Made by a program: the position numbers and the translations under genes. Below, piece after piece: positions 1 through 12,316 of a DNA stretch of 64,000 nt. Numbering within the stretch: the first letter of the stretch is position 1; every line of letters begins with the position of its first letter. This DNA is from Zonotrichia leucophrys gambelii (lineage: Eukaryota; Chordata; Aves; Passeriformes; Passerellidae): NCBI RefSeq assembly GCF_028769735.1, contig NC_088174.1:1199501-1263500 (forward strand), in the 5' to 3' direction. The notes under the pieces are model-generated. The model had not been told where the DNA came from and searched no databases. It saw only the letters and a list, made by a program, of their open reading frames with translations.

Positions 1-1196
1 AAGAATAACAAACCCTTGGAGACACAGAGCGGGAGGGAATGACACAGGAGCATCTCCAGATGTGAGGGTGGAGGGGGTTCCATGGGGGTCCCATGATGAC
101 TTTGGGGTGGATCCACATTTTTGGGGTAGATGCCACTTCTGCAGGACCACTGAGAGCCACCTCAGCCCTGGGCAGAGCTGGAAGGGAGGTGGGATTCAGG
201 GATGGCCTCTCCCATTGCTCCACTTGGTGTGAGGACAACTCTCAAAGGGTGGGAAGGGAGGACATGAGGGTTTAAGGGAGCTGGACCTCCACAGCTTTCA
301 GGATGTTCCCATTCCATGATTTCTGAGCTGCTCCTGCTCAGCAAAGGCTGAGGTGAAGCCCCTGAATGCATTGAGGTTTTCCATCAAAGCTCCTGGAGGT
401 CACTCTGGGCTGATCCCTGGTGGGAGCTGCTACAGCCCCTTGGAGGGGTTTTTGGGAAAAATGAAATTATTTAATGTCATTTCAATCCTGGAAGATCAAG
501 AGGCTTGGAGCTGCTCCAGCCTCAGCCAAAACACTCAAGGAACCCTGGGCTACACAAATCAGCTCTGGATTTGGAATTATTCAGGAGCAGGGGCCCCTGC
601 AGCTCTGCTGCTCCTTCTGGACTCGGGTCCATCCCAGATCTGCCTCTCCCTGACTCCTGGATGCCACAATCCCCAGGATTACCTGGGCAGATTTATCCAC
701 CTGTCCCTGCCCACAGGACACTGGGATTGTCTTTCACCTTCCAGTGCCCCCAGTTCCCATCCCTGCCCCAGGTCCTGAAGGTGCTGTGGGAGAGGTTTGG
801 GGCTCCAGGGATCACCCCCAGCTGGTGGGACTGACCCTGCCTCCCCAGCCCCTGTGGCAGCTCCCAGGGGCTGACAATGGAATGAGTCACTGGCTGCTTG
901 CTGGGGCTTGTGGAGCCCTCCTGGCACCCAGATCCCATCACAGAGGCCACAAATCCTGTTTTTCCCAGGCAAACCACGGGGGAGACCCTGGGCAAGGTCA
1001 GGTTTCATGTGCAGACAGCAAATCCCCCCATCCCTGCAGCCCCAACTTCCTCCCAGAGCAGTTGGGAAAACAAAACAGAGCCCGAGGCTGCCTTGGGTTG
1101 GGCCAACCCTTCCTCCAAGCCAAGATCTGCCAGAACAGGGACTGAGGGGACACTGGAGTAGATCCACTCCTGCCACGTGCCCTGTGCTGAGTGTTT

Positions 1197-1265
1197 CATG
1201 GAATCATGGAATGGTTTTGGTTGGAAGGGACCTCAACCATCACCTCCTGCCATGAGCAGGGCCCT
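1197..1265 (-). mobile_element. Short CR1 3'-end fragment
   Basis: The complement of the CR1 tail: gaatcatggaatggttttgg followed by ttggaagggacctcaa, a hallmark of avian CR1 3' ends. Confidence 0.85.
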
Positions 1266-2841
1266 CTGTGCTTCTGGTGTGGTGCTGGCAGCAGAAATCT
1301 GGAGTTTCCTCCAGATCCAGGGCACTCCACCCAAACCCTCCCTTTCCACACTTTCTCTGTATAAAGGAATCCCCAGTTGCTGTTAATTAAGGGAAGCTGA
1401 TTGTGGCACAGGCCAATAACAGCTCCCAGGGGAAGCTCTGAGCCCTGGAGAAGCTCCAGGGGAGCATTTGGGAGCCTGGGCACTGCCAGCCCTGGGAAAC
1501 ACAAGGGCTGAGGGGATGGCAAACCCCAAATTAATGGAGTTGAGCTCCTCCCACACCACAGAACCACAAAAACCCCAAATATTGGAAGCTGCCCAGAACA
1601 AAGCATTCAGAAGTGTTTTGGATGAGCACCTGGGGAGATGCCCTGATTTTCCCAACAAATTTGGGGCTTTTCCACAACTTAGAGAACATCAAACCTGCTC
1701 ATTGTGAGGAATTTTAATATATCCAGCCATTCCTGGGTTTAGCTCCCTGAAATGTCCCTGAGGAGCAGCAAAATTATGATTTTGTAGAGACAACATCAAA
1801 ATATTTGGGGTAAATAAATACACAACAAAAAAACCCCCATGGTTGGATGGGCTGGAGAGCATCCACATCCCCTGGCCTCTCCACGATGGGTTCAGATCCG
1901 TGAGATAAATCACCTCAGGTGTGAGGGATCTGATAAGGGATGGATAAAACCCTGCTTTTTGGGATAAACCTGTGTTTTCAGAGCAGCTACACTGCAATGA
2001 ATTCCTTACTGTTCCCTTCTCCTGCTTGCACTGAAAATCCTACCAGGAGCGAGGTCCTGAAATGCATTTTAATACTCACAAATCCTGCTCTGGGTGGGAA
2101 CTTAACGTCCCTCCCCATCACGCTGAGAAAACAATAATTTTCCAAGAATTCTCGCAGCATTTCTGAACTCAATGAAAGATTCTTTGTTTGAGTTTCAAGC
2201 CGAGCTTGAACGGGGCTGCAGCTCTTTGATGTGGTAAACAGCCCATGGGGGTTTTTTTGGAGGGTTTTCATGCTAGCTCAAGTTCTGAGAACATCTGAAT
2301 TGTAAACACGAGCTCTCCAATCCCCGGAGCCCGGCCGGGCCCTGTGACTGCGGGAATTCGCCAATGGAGCACGAGCAAAGCAAACACTGTAATCGAGCTC
2401 ACAAGACGCTCGTAAGTGCGATTATTTGCAGTGGATGGGTTGGATAAAAGAACTCACTGGAGCAGGGAGGGAGAACAAAACAGCGCCGGGAGGTGACCGA
2501 ACAGGTTTGAGAGGGGGAAAACTCCCGGGCGGTGATGCACGGGCCAGAAATGCATTCCCCAAAGCCGGGCAGCGGGTTCAGCTGACGGGATTTGCCTCTC
2601 GCACAGCGCTCAGGAGGAGCTGGAGGGAAATCCGGAGCGCCCCGCTCGCTCCCTCCTTTCCCAGCTTTCCAAAAAGGACAAAACACCAACCACCAGGCGC
2701 TTTCCCAGCTAATCCGAGCGGATGGCAGGTCGCAGGACGAACCTGGAATCCTCGTCCCCTTCCCGAGCAGAACAATCAGCCTTTGTCCCATCGGGACAGA
2801 GCCGCAGCTCCGCGGCTCAGAGCTCGGCTGAGCTGCTCCGT

Positions 2842-3215
2842 GGAGCTGCTCCTTCCATCCTGCCGCTCCTTCCATCCTGCTGCTCCTTCCATCCTGCCCC
2901 TTCCATCCTGCTGCTCCTTCCATCCTGTTCCTTCCATCCTGTTCCTTCCATCCTGCCGCTCCTTCCATCCTTCCCTTCATTCCCTCCTGCTGCTCCTTCC
3001 ATCTTGCCCATTCCATCCTTCTGCTCCTTCCATCCTGTTCCTTCCATCCTGCTGCTCCTTCCATCCTGCCCCTCCTATCCTGCTTCTCCCTCCATCCTTC
3101 CATCCTGCTCCCTCCATCCTGGTGCTCCCCCTGCCCCTCTTTCCATCCTGTTCCATCCATCCTCCCCCTCTTTCCATCCTGTTCCTTCCATCCTGCCCCT
3201 CTCTCCCTCCTGTCC
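2842..3215. repeat. CCATCCTG-type minisatellite
   Basis: Irregular tandem copies of a 9-18 bp unit based on ctccttccatcctg. It creates a long minus-strand frame rich in MEGAGWKEQDGR-like repeats (2399-3799) that is not a convincing gene. Confidence 0.8.
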
Positions 3216-4369
3216 CCACCCAGGGGGCTCAGAGGGGTTTGGGGCCTCCAGAAAACCCAAATAACAAATATTGTGGATGAAACCCCAGCATGTGCCAGGT
3301 TTGGGCTCACTGGTTTTACCCAGAGCTTCCTGCAGAGCTGCTCTGCCATGGGACCAACCCCTGGCACACCCCTGGGCTGGGGATTCTCCTGAGGGTCTTC
3401 CAGCAAAATCAAAGGGATAAATGGATCATTTCTGGGAATCTGTCCCAGCTCCCCGTGGCCCTGCAGACACCTGCCAGGCACAAAGCCCAGCAGACTTGTA
3501 AATCCAGAGGCTGGTCCCAAAAATATTGGGATCAGCTGATCCCAAAGCAAAACAGAGGCAAGGATCCCTCCCTCTGGAGATCCCTCATGCAAGGCTCCAC
3601 CAGCCAGAGGGATCAGGTGTTCCCATTCCTCCTTGGCAAGATTTAACTTCCCATCTCTCCCACTCCATTCCTGCACTCCCTGGAGCCAGCACCCTTTGGA
3701 AATGGATTTTGCATGGCCTTTCTGAACCCTTCTCCAAAGCCAAGAGGATCCCCAAGGGAGGGAATTCTCCCCAGGCATCTCATTCCAGGTCCACAGCAAA
3801 ATTCCAAAGCAGCCATCTCCCCTTTCCCTGCAGAAAAGCCAAATTTATTCCCTGCCTGCAGCTCCTGAGATTCCAAAGCAATGAATCATCTGCTGGGCAC
3901 TCCAACATCTCTCCTAAAAAGTAAAGCAGCTTTATTTATGGGAGGCAGGACTCTCCTGGCCCTGACCAGGACCCATCACCCTGGTTCCCAGGTAGGAGCA
4001 CCAAGAAGCAGGAAAAGCCATCCCTGCTCCAAGGGACAGCCACCCTCAAGCCACCACAGTCACACTCATGACAAGGGACAGGGACACAGGGACAGGGCAG
4101 GATTGAAACAGCTCCTGAAAGCTGGAGCATTCCTAAAAATGCTGGATCCAGCTTCTCCTGTGATCCAGGAGCAAAATCCCTGCCAAGATGAAGGCAGAGG
4201 AGCAGCACAGCACTGGCACCCTGTTCCACAGTTGATCCACGCTGCTGGAAAGGGTCTGGCAGTGCCATCCCAGCACTGAGGAGGGGAAGTGCCAGGAAAA
4301 GCTCTGGGAACAGCACTTTCCTCATCCCATCTCATGTGTCCAAGCACCCCCCAGATCCAGATGCTGGAG

Positions 4370-4438
4370 ATGTTTGTTGTTGTTGTTGTTGTTGTCATCC
4401 TTACTTTTGATTATTAATAATAATAATAATAAAAATTA
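4370..4438. repeat. Microsatellites (TTG)n and (TAA)n
   Basis: About seven TTG units near 4372-4395 and a (taa)n run near 4413-4433. Confidence 0.85.
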
Positions 4439-4564
4439 TTCCCTCCAGCATCAGCCACTGGAGATTTAAAAAGGAAAATGCTTTTTCTGGCCGATCTGAC
4501 TTAAATCAGGAATGAAGGAATGAACAGTCCTTTCCTCTCACAAGCCCTTTTCCCCCTCCTCTTT

Positions 4565-4672
4565 TCTGTGGTGGTTTTATGGGTTTTTTTATTTGTTTTT
4601 GGTTTTGTTGTTGTTTTGGGGGTTTTTTTTTTTTTTGGGGTTGTTTTTTTTTTTTTTTTTTGTTTTTTTTGG
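4565..4672. repeat. T/G-rich low-complexity tract
   Basis: Long T runs broken by G; no coding or structural signal seen. Confidence 0.75.
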
Positions 4673-6554
4673 TCGGAAAAGCCAAGGAAAGGGAAAATTT
4701 GATTGGAAATTCCACAAAGTATCTGTTTCCACCTGAGCCAAATCAAATAAAATTTTTGACAGCAAAGAGCCCCCACCTGAAAAGCAATTTGAGGGGGATA
4801 TATGGCAATGGGACTTTGAAATCACAGGGATGATTTGCTGCTGCCTCCTCCCAAGCTCAGGCAGCCAGAGCACGGGAACTGCCCCGAGCTGGAGCCTGAC
4901 AGGTCACAGCCTTTGGCACCTGCCTTGTCAAGCTGATAAAAACCCTCTGGAGCAAAGGCTCCCCAGCCCTGCGGCTTCCAGCTCCTCCTGCCTCCAGGCA
5001 GGGCTCCCACAGCACCACAGCCTCTGGGAGAAAGGGACCAGGCCATGAAATCTCCAGCCTGGGGCTCTCGGGGTGTCCCAGCACAGCCCTGCTCCCTGCG
5101 TGGCTTGGGGGATCCATGGCATCCATGGGACCTGCTCAGCCCCACAGCTGCTGTGCCAGGATCCCACTACCCAGGAGGGTCAGTGGCAAAGGGCGACACC
5201 TCCAAGGCCACCCCTCAGCTGCCATCGCCCCAGAGCAAAGTGGGACCAAACTGGGAGGAGAAATTTCACCTTTCCACTGGAAGCACAGCAGGGATAGCGT
5301 AGAGTGAAGGTGTGCCCAGCCATGGGTGGCCCCATGAGGGGGACAAGAGGTGGCTCATGGCCAGCCATAGTCACACTGCCTCATCCCACCCAGACAGAAA
5401 AAGGCAAGAAGCCAAGCTCACCCTCTCTAAAACCATTTTGGGGGGTTTGGAGGGAGCTGTCAGCTTTTCCCCCCAGGACAGGCCCGGGGGACAATCCCAG
5501 CTTTCCAAGAGCCACCACCCGGCTCTGATCCAGATGATCCCCAAACCCGACAGGGCAGGGAGGAATGGCTCCCTGTTTGAGCCCACAGCCACAAGCACCA
5601 CTGACAGCCCCTGTGGATCCCGGAGCTCCAGGAAATCCAGGGATGGAGCCACGGCCTTCACCTCCCTGTGCGGGACACAGCCCCAAAATGGCCCTGGGCA
5701 CACCGGTGACGTGGGGAGCAGAGCAGGGGCACTGGGGACATGGCCCCGAGCCTGCCTGGTGCCACCCAGGCTGGGGTGGCCTCCCGGGGGTCTCTGCAGG
5801 AGCAGCAGCGGGTTGGGGGTCCCTGCGTGGCCCCGGAGCCGGGCCCGGAGCGCCCCCGCCCCGCTCAAAATGGCGCTGGGGCCGTGGGGTTGGGGTTAAT
5901 CATTACCCCGGGCACCCCGCGCCCCACGGAGCGGGAAAAGGGGAAACCTCGGCTTCAGGGTGGGGCCTCACCCGCCCTGCAGCAGGAAGGGCGGCCGGAG
6001 CTCTGGGGGTGGCACACGGAGCCTGGTCCCCCACACGGGGTGGGCAGCAGGGCCCAGGACAGGGGTGGGCCTGCAGGAGCACCCCAAAGCCTCATCCCGG
6101 CCTTGATCTGTGGGGAATGCTGCCAGGGAATCTCGAGGAGCATTCCTTCCCCACGGCGGAGGTGGAAAAGTACAGAGAATCAAATAAAATCGAAAATAAG
6201 GTCCCGTGTCCCATCCGGCACACGCAGGCACAGCAATCCCGATCCCAAAACCTTTCCCAGTGGGAGAGCCCCTGGACACCCCTGGCCTGCCAAGCCCAGG
6301 GCACAGGGACTGAACCCTGGAGCGGGAGCAAAGCCCACACGGACTTTGCCGGGGAGATTTGAAGGCAAAGAACCCAAACCAAAATTCCCGAACGAAACGC
6401 ATCACGCCCAGGAGAAAAGCCAGCGCAGGGGGAAGCGGGAGCCCACAGAGGCACGGAGGTGTCGCAGCCACGACGGGAGAAACAAAGCAGAATTGAGCCC
6501 AAAGCCGGCGGCACCTGAGCGGGCGGGAGCGGCCCCTTCCCTCCCAGCGCTTAC

Positions 6555-6698
6555 CTGCGCCAGCTCGGGAGGGGTCTCCAGGGGCCGTGAGGGGCCTTTG
6601 ATGTCCTCGAAGACCGGGGTGTCCTCGCTGGGCTCCCCGGACATGCTGACGGGTTTGAGCGGTGCCAACACCGCTGCGTCCACCAGCCCGCTGCTCAT
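6555..6698 (-). CDS. First coding exon of an unrecognised gene (48 codons, partial)
   Basis: From ATG 6698-6696 the frame runs 48 codons and ends exactly on CAG before a strong donor (gtaagc). The peptide begins MSSGLVDAAVLAPLKPV and contains SGEPSEDTPVFEDIKG; it is acidic and proline-rich, probably a disordered N-terminus. The exon lies in a CpG island (6.4-7.0 kb), as a first exon should. I do not recognise the family, and no continuation exon was identified at 1-6.5 kb, so the rest of the gene probably lies beyond the left edge. The start is supported by an upstream stop-free frame and position in the island, not by homology. Confidence 0.5.
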
Positions 6699-6904
6699 CC
6701 CCCCGCGCCCCGCACGGGACAGGGAACCAGGCCCGGGCAACGGGGAAAGGGGGAAAAAAGGGGGAGAAACAAGGGAGGGGAAAGGAAAGAACCCCCTGAG
6801 GCGAGGCGGAGCGAGCTGCGCGGGTGGGAGGCCGGGAAGGCTGTACCTGGCCGCGGGAAGGCTCTACCTGGCCGCGGGAGGAGGAAGCGGCCCCGGAGCG
6901 GGCG

Positions 6905-6990
6905 GTGATGCGGAGCCAATCAGGCTCCCGGCGCCGGCCCCGCCGGGACAGCGCTCATAAAAGGGCGAGGGAGCCCCGGCAGCGGGCCCG
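6905..6990 (+). promoter_or_regulatory. CCAAT/TATA-type promoter facing right
   Basis: CCAAT at 6916-6920 and a TATA-like CATAAAAG at 6956-6963 are spaced as in a core promoter and predict a plus-strand start near 6985-6990. It diverges from the minus-strand exon at 6555-6698. The predicted transcript would enter a satellite, so it may be non-coding or inactive. Confidence 0.4.
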
Positions 6991-7039
6991 GGCAGCTGCA
7001 GCACCCCGAACACAGCCCAGGAGTTCTGGCACCGGGTGG

Positions 7040-8075
7040 GCTCCGGCAGGGAGCTCAGGAAGATCCCACACACCGGGATTCAATCCCGATCCCAACCCTG
7101 AACGGGTGGCCGGGAGCTCTGTCACCAGCTGTGACCCCACAACGCGCTTGGGAAGCTCCAGCACACCAGGACTCAAATCTCAACCCCAAGCTCTGTCACC
7201 AGGTGGGCTCTGAAAAGGAGCTCAGAACCATCCCACACCCCAGGATTCAGTCCCGATCCCAACCCTGAGCAGGTAGCCAGGAGCTCTGTCCACCACCGTG
7301 TGATCCCCCACAGAGAGGATACAGGCACGATCTCATCAAACCGGTGATCATCAGTCCAGGGTCCCACCCGTGACCACAGGAGCTCTAGTCCACCAAGCCA
7401 CACACAACCCCACAACGTGCTTGGGAAGCTACAGCACACCAGGACTCAAATCTCAAGCTCTGTCACCAGGTGGGCTCTGGCAGGGAGCTCAGGACAATGC
7501 CATACCCTGGGATTCAATCCCAGCTGCAAGTGGGTGGCCAGGAGCTCTGGCACCAGCCACGACCCCACACAGAGCTCAGGACAATCTCACACCCCAGGAT
7601 TGGATCTCTGATCCCAACCCCAAGCTCTGGCACCAGCCATGACCCCACAAGGCACTCAGGACGATCCCACACCCCTGGATTTGATCCCCAACCCCAAGCT
7701 CTGTCACTAGCCGTGATCCCACACAGAACTCAGGAAGTTCCAGCACTCCAGGATTCGATCCCCAATCCCAAACCTGTCGCAGTAAACATGCCAAATAAAA
7801 AACATACTACAACACAAACCCAAGCTCCATCACTAGCCATGCTCAGGAAACCCCAGGATTTAACCCCAACCCCAAGTGGGTGGCCGGGAGCTTTGTCACC
7901 AGCCGTGCTCCCACATGGAGCTCAGGACGATCCCACACCCCAGGATTTGATCCCCAATCCCAAACTCTGGCACCAGCTCTGCTCCCACAGAGAAGCCCAG
8001 GAGGTTCCAGCACTCCAGGATTCAATCCCAAACCCAATCCCAGAGTCCTTCCAGGGCCTCATCAGCCACAGGCCC
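7040..8075. repeat. About 1 kb satellite, unit roughly 75-90 bp
   Basis: Degenerate tandem units recur with blocks such as caccccaggattcgatccc, ggtggccaggagctctgtca and ccaccagccgtgatccc. About 11-13 copies start just downstream of the rightward TATA promoter. The ggattcgatccc block resembles a pol III B box, probably by chance. Confidence 0.85.
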
Positions 8076-8545
8076 CAGCCAGCTCCAGCACCACCAGGAT
8101 GAAGGGATCAGCCCCAGCCCCAAGGCCTGGAACACCCCCAGCTGGGCCATTGTCCCCAGACTGAGTCCCCTGCACTGAAACAAGGGGGATATTCCAGTTT
8201 TTTACAGACATGGGTACTTTTCAATGAGAAAATGCCATTTTTGCATGAATGGGTCAATTTTGCATCAAAACTACTTTTGAGAGGATAATCCTGTTTGCTC
8301 ACACTTCTCATTCCCAGGGATAAAAAGTGATGGATCAAAAATAAAGGGGAAGGATCAAAAATAAAAGGGACAAACCCTAAAGGAAAAGAAAAGCAGCAGT
8401 TGGAAAAGCACAGACAGGTAGGAGGGCACAGGGTTCTATGGAGACACCAGGCAACTGTGTTTGGGTTTCACTTCTGGAAAGGAAGGAGAGTAAAGATCCA
8501 GAGATAAAGGGAATAGAAATTACCTTTCTGGCAAAGAACTGGGAG

Positions 8546-8571
8546 AAAAAAAAAAAAAAAAAAAAAAAAAA
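8546..8571 (+). repeat. Poly(A) tract (26 bases)
   Basis: An isolated A26. No processed gene copy was recognised in front of it. Confidence 0.85.
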
Positions 8572-9117
8572 GCCATTCTGCTCCAGATAATCCAGCTCTG
8601 ATGGTCCCCAGCCCCTCCCCAAGGAAGAGCCTGGATCCTCCCCCTCACTGTGTTCACCCATCCCAAATCAGATTTCCCACTTCCCTGTGTGTCCCAGGCA
8701 GGATCCCACACAGGCAGGGGTGCTGCTGTCACCACCTTGGGGACATCCCAGCAGCTCCAGGGGACCACAGGAGCAGGGGAAGGAACTGGGGGGGGCTGAG
8801 GCTGCTCTACCCCCTGGGCAAAGGGAGAGCAGTGCAGTGCTGCCAGGGCAGGGCAGTGCCTGATCCATGGCATTCCTGCCACTCCAGGGCCCTCACAAGG
8901 GAGCTGTGACCGCTCAGAGCAGGAGCCACAGCAGAGGTTTGGTGTCACAGCTGCCACCCCACTCCAGGGACCAAAACCATCAGCTGGGGGGCTGAGCATC
9001 CCAGAGAGCAAACACAGGAACAGCTCAGGCCTTGCAGGGTTTTGTTTTCCAGGGACGCTGTGCTGCTGCTGGAACTCTCACCAGGGCTCCCAGGGACAGG
9101 GGGATGTGTCACCAGCA

Positions 9118-9570
9118 CTGCAGGACCACACAGGGACAGGAGGAAGTTTATAGTGAGGGTGGTGAGGGTGCCCAGAGCAGCTGTGGCTGCCCCTGCATCC
9201 CTGGCAGTGCCCAAGGCCTGGCTGGACATTGAGGTTTGGAGCAGGAAGATCATGAGGGATGTTAAAATTAGAGCTCATTTGTGTCCTTTTTTGTCCAGGG
9301 GTATTATGAGTTGTTTTGTGACTAGGTTGATAAATCATGGCTGGAGGGTTGAGAGCTGGTTAGTAATTCATCGATTGTCTAGGGAGGGTAGTAAGAGAGC
9401 TGGGAATGTTATTGAGATGAGGATTGGTGGGATTCCTAGGAAGGATGGGCTTGAAAGTTGGTCGAAGAAGCTTCAGTGGGACGGTGGAAGGCGTCCCTGC
9501 CGTGGCAGGGGTGGGATGGGATGAGCTTTAAGTTCCTGTCAGCATAAACCATTCCATGATTCCATTATAA
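9118..9570 (+). mobile_element. CR1 3' end, split by the ATP6 insertion
   Basis: The CR1 3' UTR-like consensus is recognisable before the NUMT (gtgagggtggtgagggtgcc ... ctggctggacattgaggtttgga) and resumes after it (gacggtggaaggcgtccctg ... gatgagctttaag ... ccattccatgattcc). This is the usual severe 5' truncation of avian CR1. Confidence 0.85.
9241..9475 (-). pseudogene. Nuclear copy of mitochondrial ATP6 (NUMT)
   Basis: On the minus strand it reads as the N-terminal third of mitochondrial ATP synthase subunit a (ATP6), from SFFDQLSSPSFLGIP to about LTSLMIFL. It is open throughout with the vertebrate mitochondrial code, with three TGA codons read as Trp and ATA as Met; in nuclear code it is broken. 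About 235 bp. The right edge near the ATP6 start and the left edge are fused to CR1 sequence on both sides, so the insertion fell inside a CR1 element. The intact mitochondrial frame suggests a fairly recent transfer. Confidence 0.9.
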
Positions 9571-9579
9571 AACCAAAAG

Positions 9580-12316
9580 TGTTTCCTTTCTCTCCATCCC
9601 ACGCGCAGCCAGGTGAATCCCAGGAGCAGGGCTCACTGCCGGCTGCTCCTGCCCAGGAGCAATCCCCGGTTTCCCAAGGCGGAGCTGCCCCTCCTCGCAG
9701 GGACGGGCCCAAGGCAGGCAGAGCCCTTATCTGCCCCGGGAGAGCGGCCTTGGGTCCCTCTGTGCCCCGGCCCTTTGCCCGGGGCGCCGCCGGTCCCGTT
9801 GTGTCCCCACGTGCCACCCGCGATGGCGCAGAGATAAGGGCGGCTCCCCGTGACCAACGCGCTCCCTCCCCACCTTGCTCACGTTTCCCTCCCTCATCGC
9901 ACGCAGAATTCCCCTCTGAAAAGCCGACACCGAGAGGCTGGAGGGGGTTTGGGAAGGGAGGTCCTGGGCAGGGAGGGATGGAGCTGAGAGGGGGTCCCAA
10001 CCCAGGGGAGAACTGGGGAGCCAGCCCCGGATCCCGGCACTCCGGGTCCATGGGAATGATGAGGAAGGACAGCCAGGCCCTCCTTCCTCTCACAAGAGAG
10101 CAGGAGGCAGGTGAAGCCCCGGATTACAGAGACTTGAGCTAAAATGCAAGAAAGGCACCGAATTTTGAGGAAACCTGGATCAGGCTAGGAAGCAAACCTC
10201 AGGGAAAGCAAACCTCCGGCTGGGAAGCAAACCTCAGCAAACCTCCCACTCCCCAAAAGACCCCAGGCACAGGCAGAGACAGCCCCAGCCTGTCCCCAGC
10301 ATCCCCACAGCCACCCTCACACATCAGCACTGGGCTGGCTCCCAGGGACCCCCCCAGAGCCCTCACTCAGGTCCCACCCTCACACCTCAGCACTGGGCTG
10401 GCTCCCAAGGGACCCCCGAAAGCCCCACTCAGGTCCCACCCTCACACCTCAGCACTGGGCTGGCTCCCAAGGGACCCCCGAGAGCCCCACTCAGGTCCCA
10501 CCCTCACACCTCAGCACTGGGCTGGCTCCCCCAGAGCCCCCACTCAGGTCCCACCCTCACACCTCAGCACTGGGCTGGCTCTCAGGGGACCCCCCAGAGC
10601 CCCCACTCAGGTTCCACCCTCACACATCAGCACTGGGCTGGCTCCCAAGGGACCCCCGCTCAGGCTCTATCCTCCCACCTCAGCACTGGGCTGGCTCCCC
10701 CAGAGCCCCCACTCAGGTCCCACCCTCACACCTCAGCACTGGGCTGGCTCCCAAGGGAACCCCCAGAGCCCCCACTCAGGTCCCACCCTCACACCTCAGC
10801 ACTGGGCTGGCTCCCAGGGACCCCCGAGAGCCCCCACTCAGGTCCCACCCAGGAAGGGGAGCTGGGGAAGGGTCCCGGCCCTGCCTGGGGGTCCCTGGCC
10901 CATTTTCCCTCCCTGCTGCCGCCCCGAGCCCCCCCAGGCACCCCGGAGCACCCACCTGTGTCGGGGCCGTGCTGGACATCCCCAGGCCGCTCTGGCTGTG
11001 CCTCCCTGCGCCGAGGCCACCGCGGGTTCCCGTGGCCAGGCCCCGCTCTCCTGTCCCCACGCCGGGCACACAAAGCTCTGCAGAGCTGCCGGAGCAGCCC
11101 CGCGCCTCCCCCGCTCCCCCAGCGAAACCCAAAACCACCTATTTTTGTCTTTTCCTTTCTCCTCCTCGGGAGGTTTGCAGCCATCAAATGCTTCCCGGGA
11201 GCCCTTCAAAGGAAAAGCGGCCGCCCCGTCCCATCCACTTGCTAAACCAGTCTGAGCAGTGCCGGGCGGGCGGGCGGAGAGGCCCCGGCACCCCCGACAG
11301 GGACGGGGACAGGGACACGGAACCGTCCGCAGGGATCCCAGAGCCAGGGCACCGCCACCCCCGTGTCACAAGGGGGGCCACCAGCCGGCAGGACCCCCCG
11401 GAGGGCTGCAGAACCCTCCCAGTCACTGCTCCTTCGGCAGGGAAGCAGTTGGGGATTGCTAAATTCTTCTGCCAGCCATGGAAAAAGGCAGGCAGGGGAT
11501 GGGAAAGAGCCCAGAGGAGATGGGGAGGCCCCCAGTACCCCCAGTCAGGCAGTGGGGGAGCACTGGGAGATGGAGCAGCTCCTCCAGGTGCTCCTGAGAG
11601 AGGAGAAGGGAGGTGAGGAAGAAGGGCCTGAGGCTGAGCTTAGTTTCCAGGACAAAATTTCAGGGCACAAGGAAGATGATATCAGCCTTTTTCCCCCCAA
11701 AACCCAGCCTTGGACCTTTGCCAAGCCTGGAAAACAACCGGGAGGGTTTTCTGGGCTCCACCAAGCACAACCCCAGGCACTGGAGAATCCCCAGGGCACG
11801 TGGAGCTGGATGTGCCCCTCATGCCACAGCAAAGCCACTGCCAGAGGGGCTCTGCTGAGGCTCAGGGACCATCTGTGCCCAGACAGGGGTGGCACAGCCC
11901 TCCCTGGGGGTCACCTGCCCTGGGCACATGCTGCAGGACAGGCCCGGGTGACAGGGATGGGGTCAAGGTGAGAGCCAGGGGGGAAAGTGGCTGTGAAAGG
12001 GCTCAGACAGCTCCAGCACAGCACAGGGAGCAGCTGGAGGCCTCAGGCTGAGCTTAAACGGGCCCGGGGTGTGGGTGGGGATCTCAAGTGGGGCTGCTCA
12101 GAGCAAATAAATCCCTCAGGGCCTCACCCGGGAGAGGCGGCTGGGAGGAAGCACAGCCTGGACCCGCGGGATGGCGGGGCCAGCCCCTGGGGAGGGGGTG
12201 ACACCTGCTCCTGTGTGGCAGGACCCACACACCGCTGTCCCTCTGTGACCCCCAAACCTGTGCAGCTCCTCCCGACACCTGGGGGCTGTCCCCCATTCCC
12301 CTGTGCCAGCATCCCC
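9580..12316. other. CpG-rich, no supported gene outside the minisatellite
   Basis: CpG-rich patches at 9.6-10.0 and 10.9-11.4 kb. A minus-strand frame MSSTAPTQ (about 10979-10957) ends at CAG before gtgggt and could be an alternative first exon of the gene starting at 6698, but evidence is weak. Confidence 0.4.
10303..10852. repeat. Minisatellite, unit 53-63 bp, about nine copies
   Basis: Built on cacctcagcactgggctggc followed by tcccaagggacccccgagag and cccactcaggtcccaccctc. Units begin near 10321, 10384, 10446, 10508, 10561, 10624, 10677, 10730 and 10792, with internal deletions explaining the length changes. Confidence 0.9.

Larger units (their letters stand above)
1..6554. other. No recognised gene
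   Basis: Apart from the CR1 scrap and simple repeats listed, no exon with homology or paired splice sites could be supported. Rising CpG from about 5.7 kb leads into the island at 6.4 kb. An AAAATGGCG YY1-like motif is near 5867. Confidence 0.5.

Noticed and set aside
2399..3799. 466-aa minus-strand open frame rich in MEGAGWKEQDGR-like repeats
   Set aside because: The frame is produced by a CCATCCTG minisatellite whose units keep the frame open; no domain, splice context or promoter supports it.
5740..6960. 406-aa plus-strand frame in the CpG island
   Set aside because: High GC keeps it open; it overlaps a better-supported minus-strand first exon and has no homology I recognise.
8340..8575. 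Processed pseudogene ending in the A26 tract
   Set aside because: No coding similarity or target duplication found in front of the poly(A).
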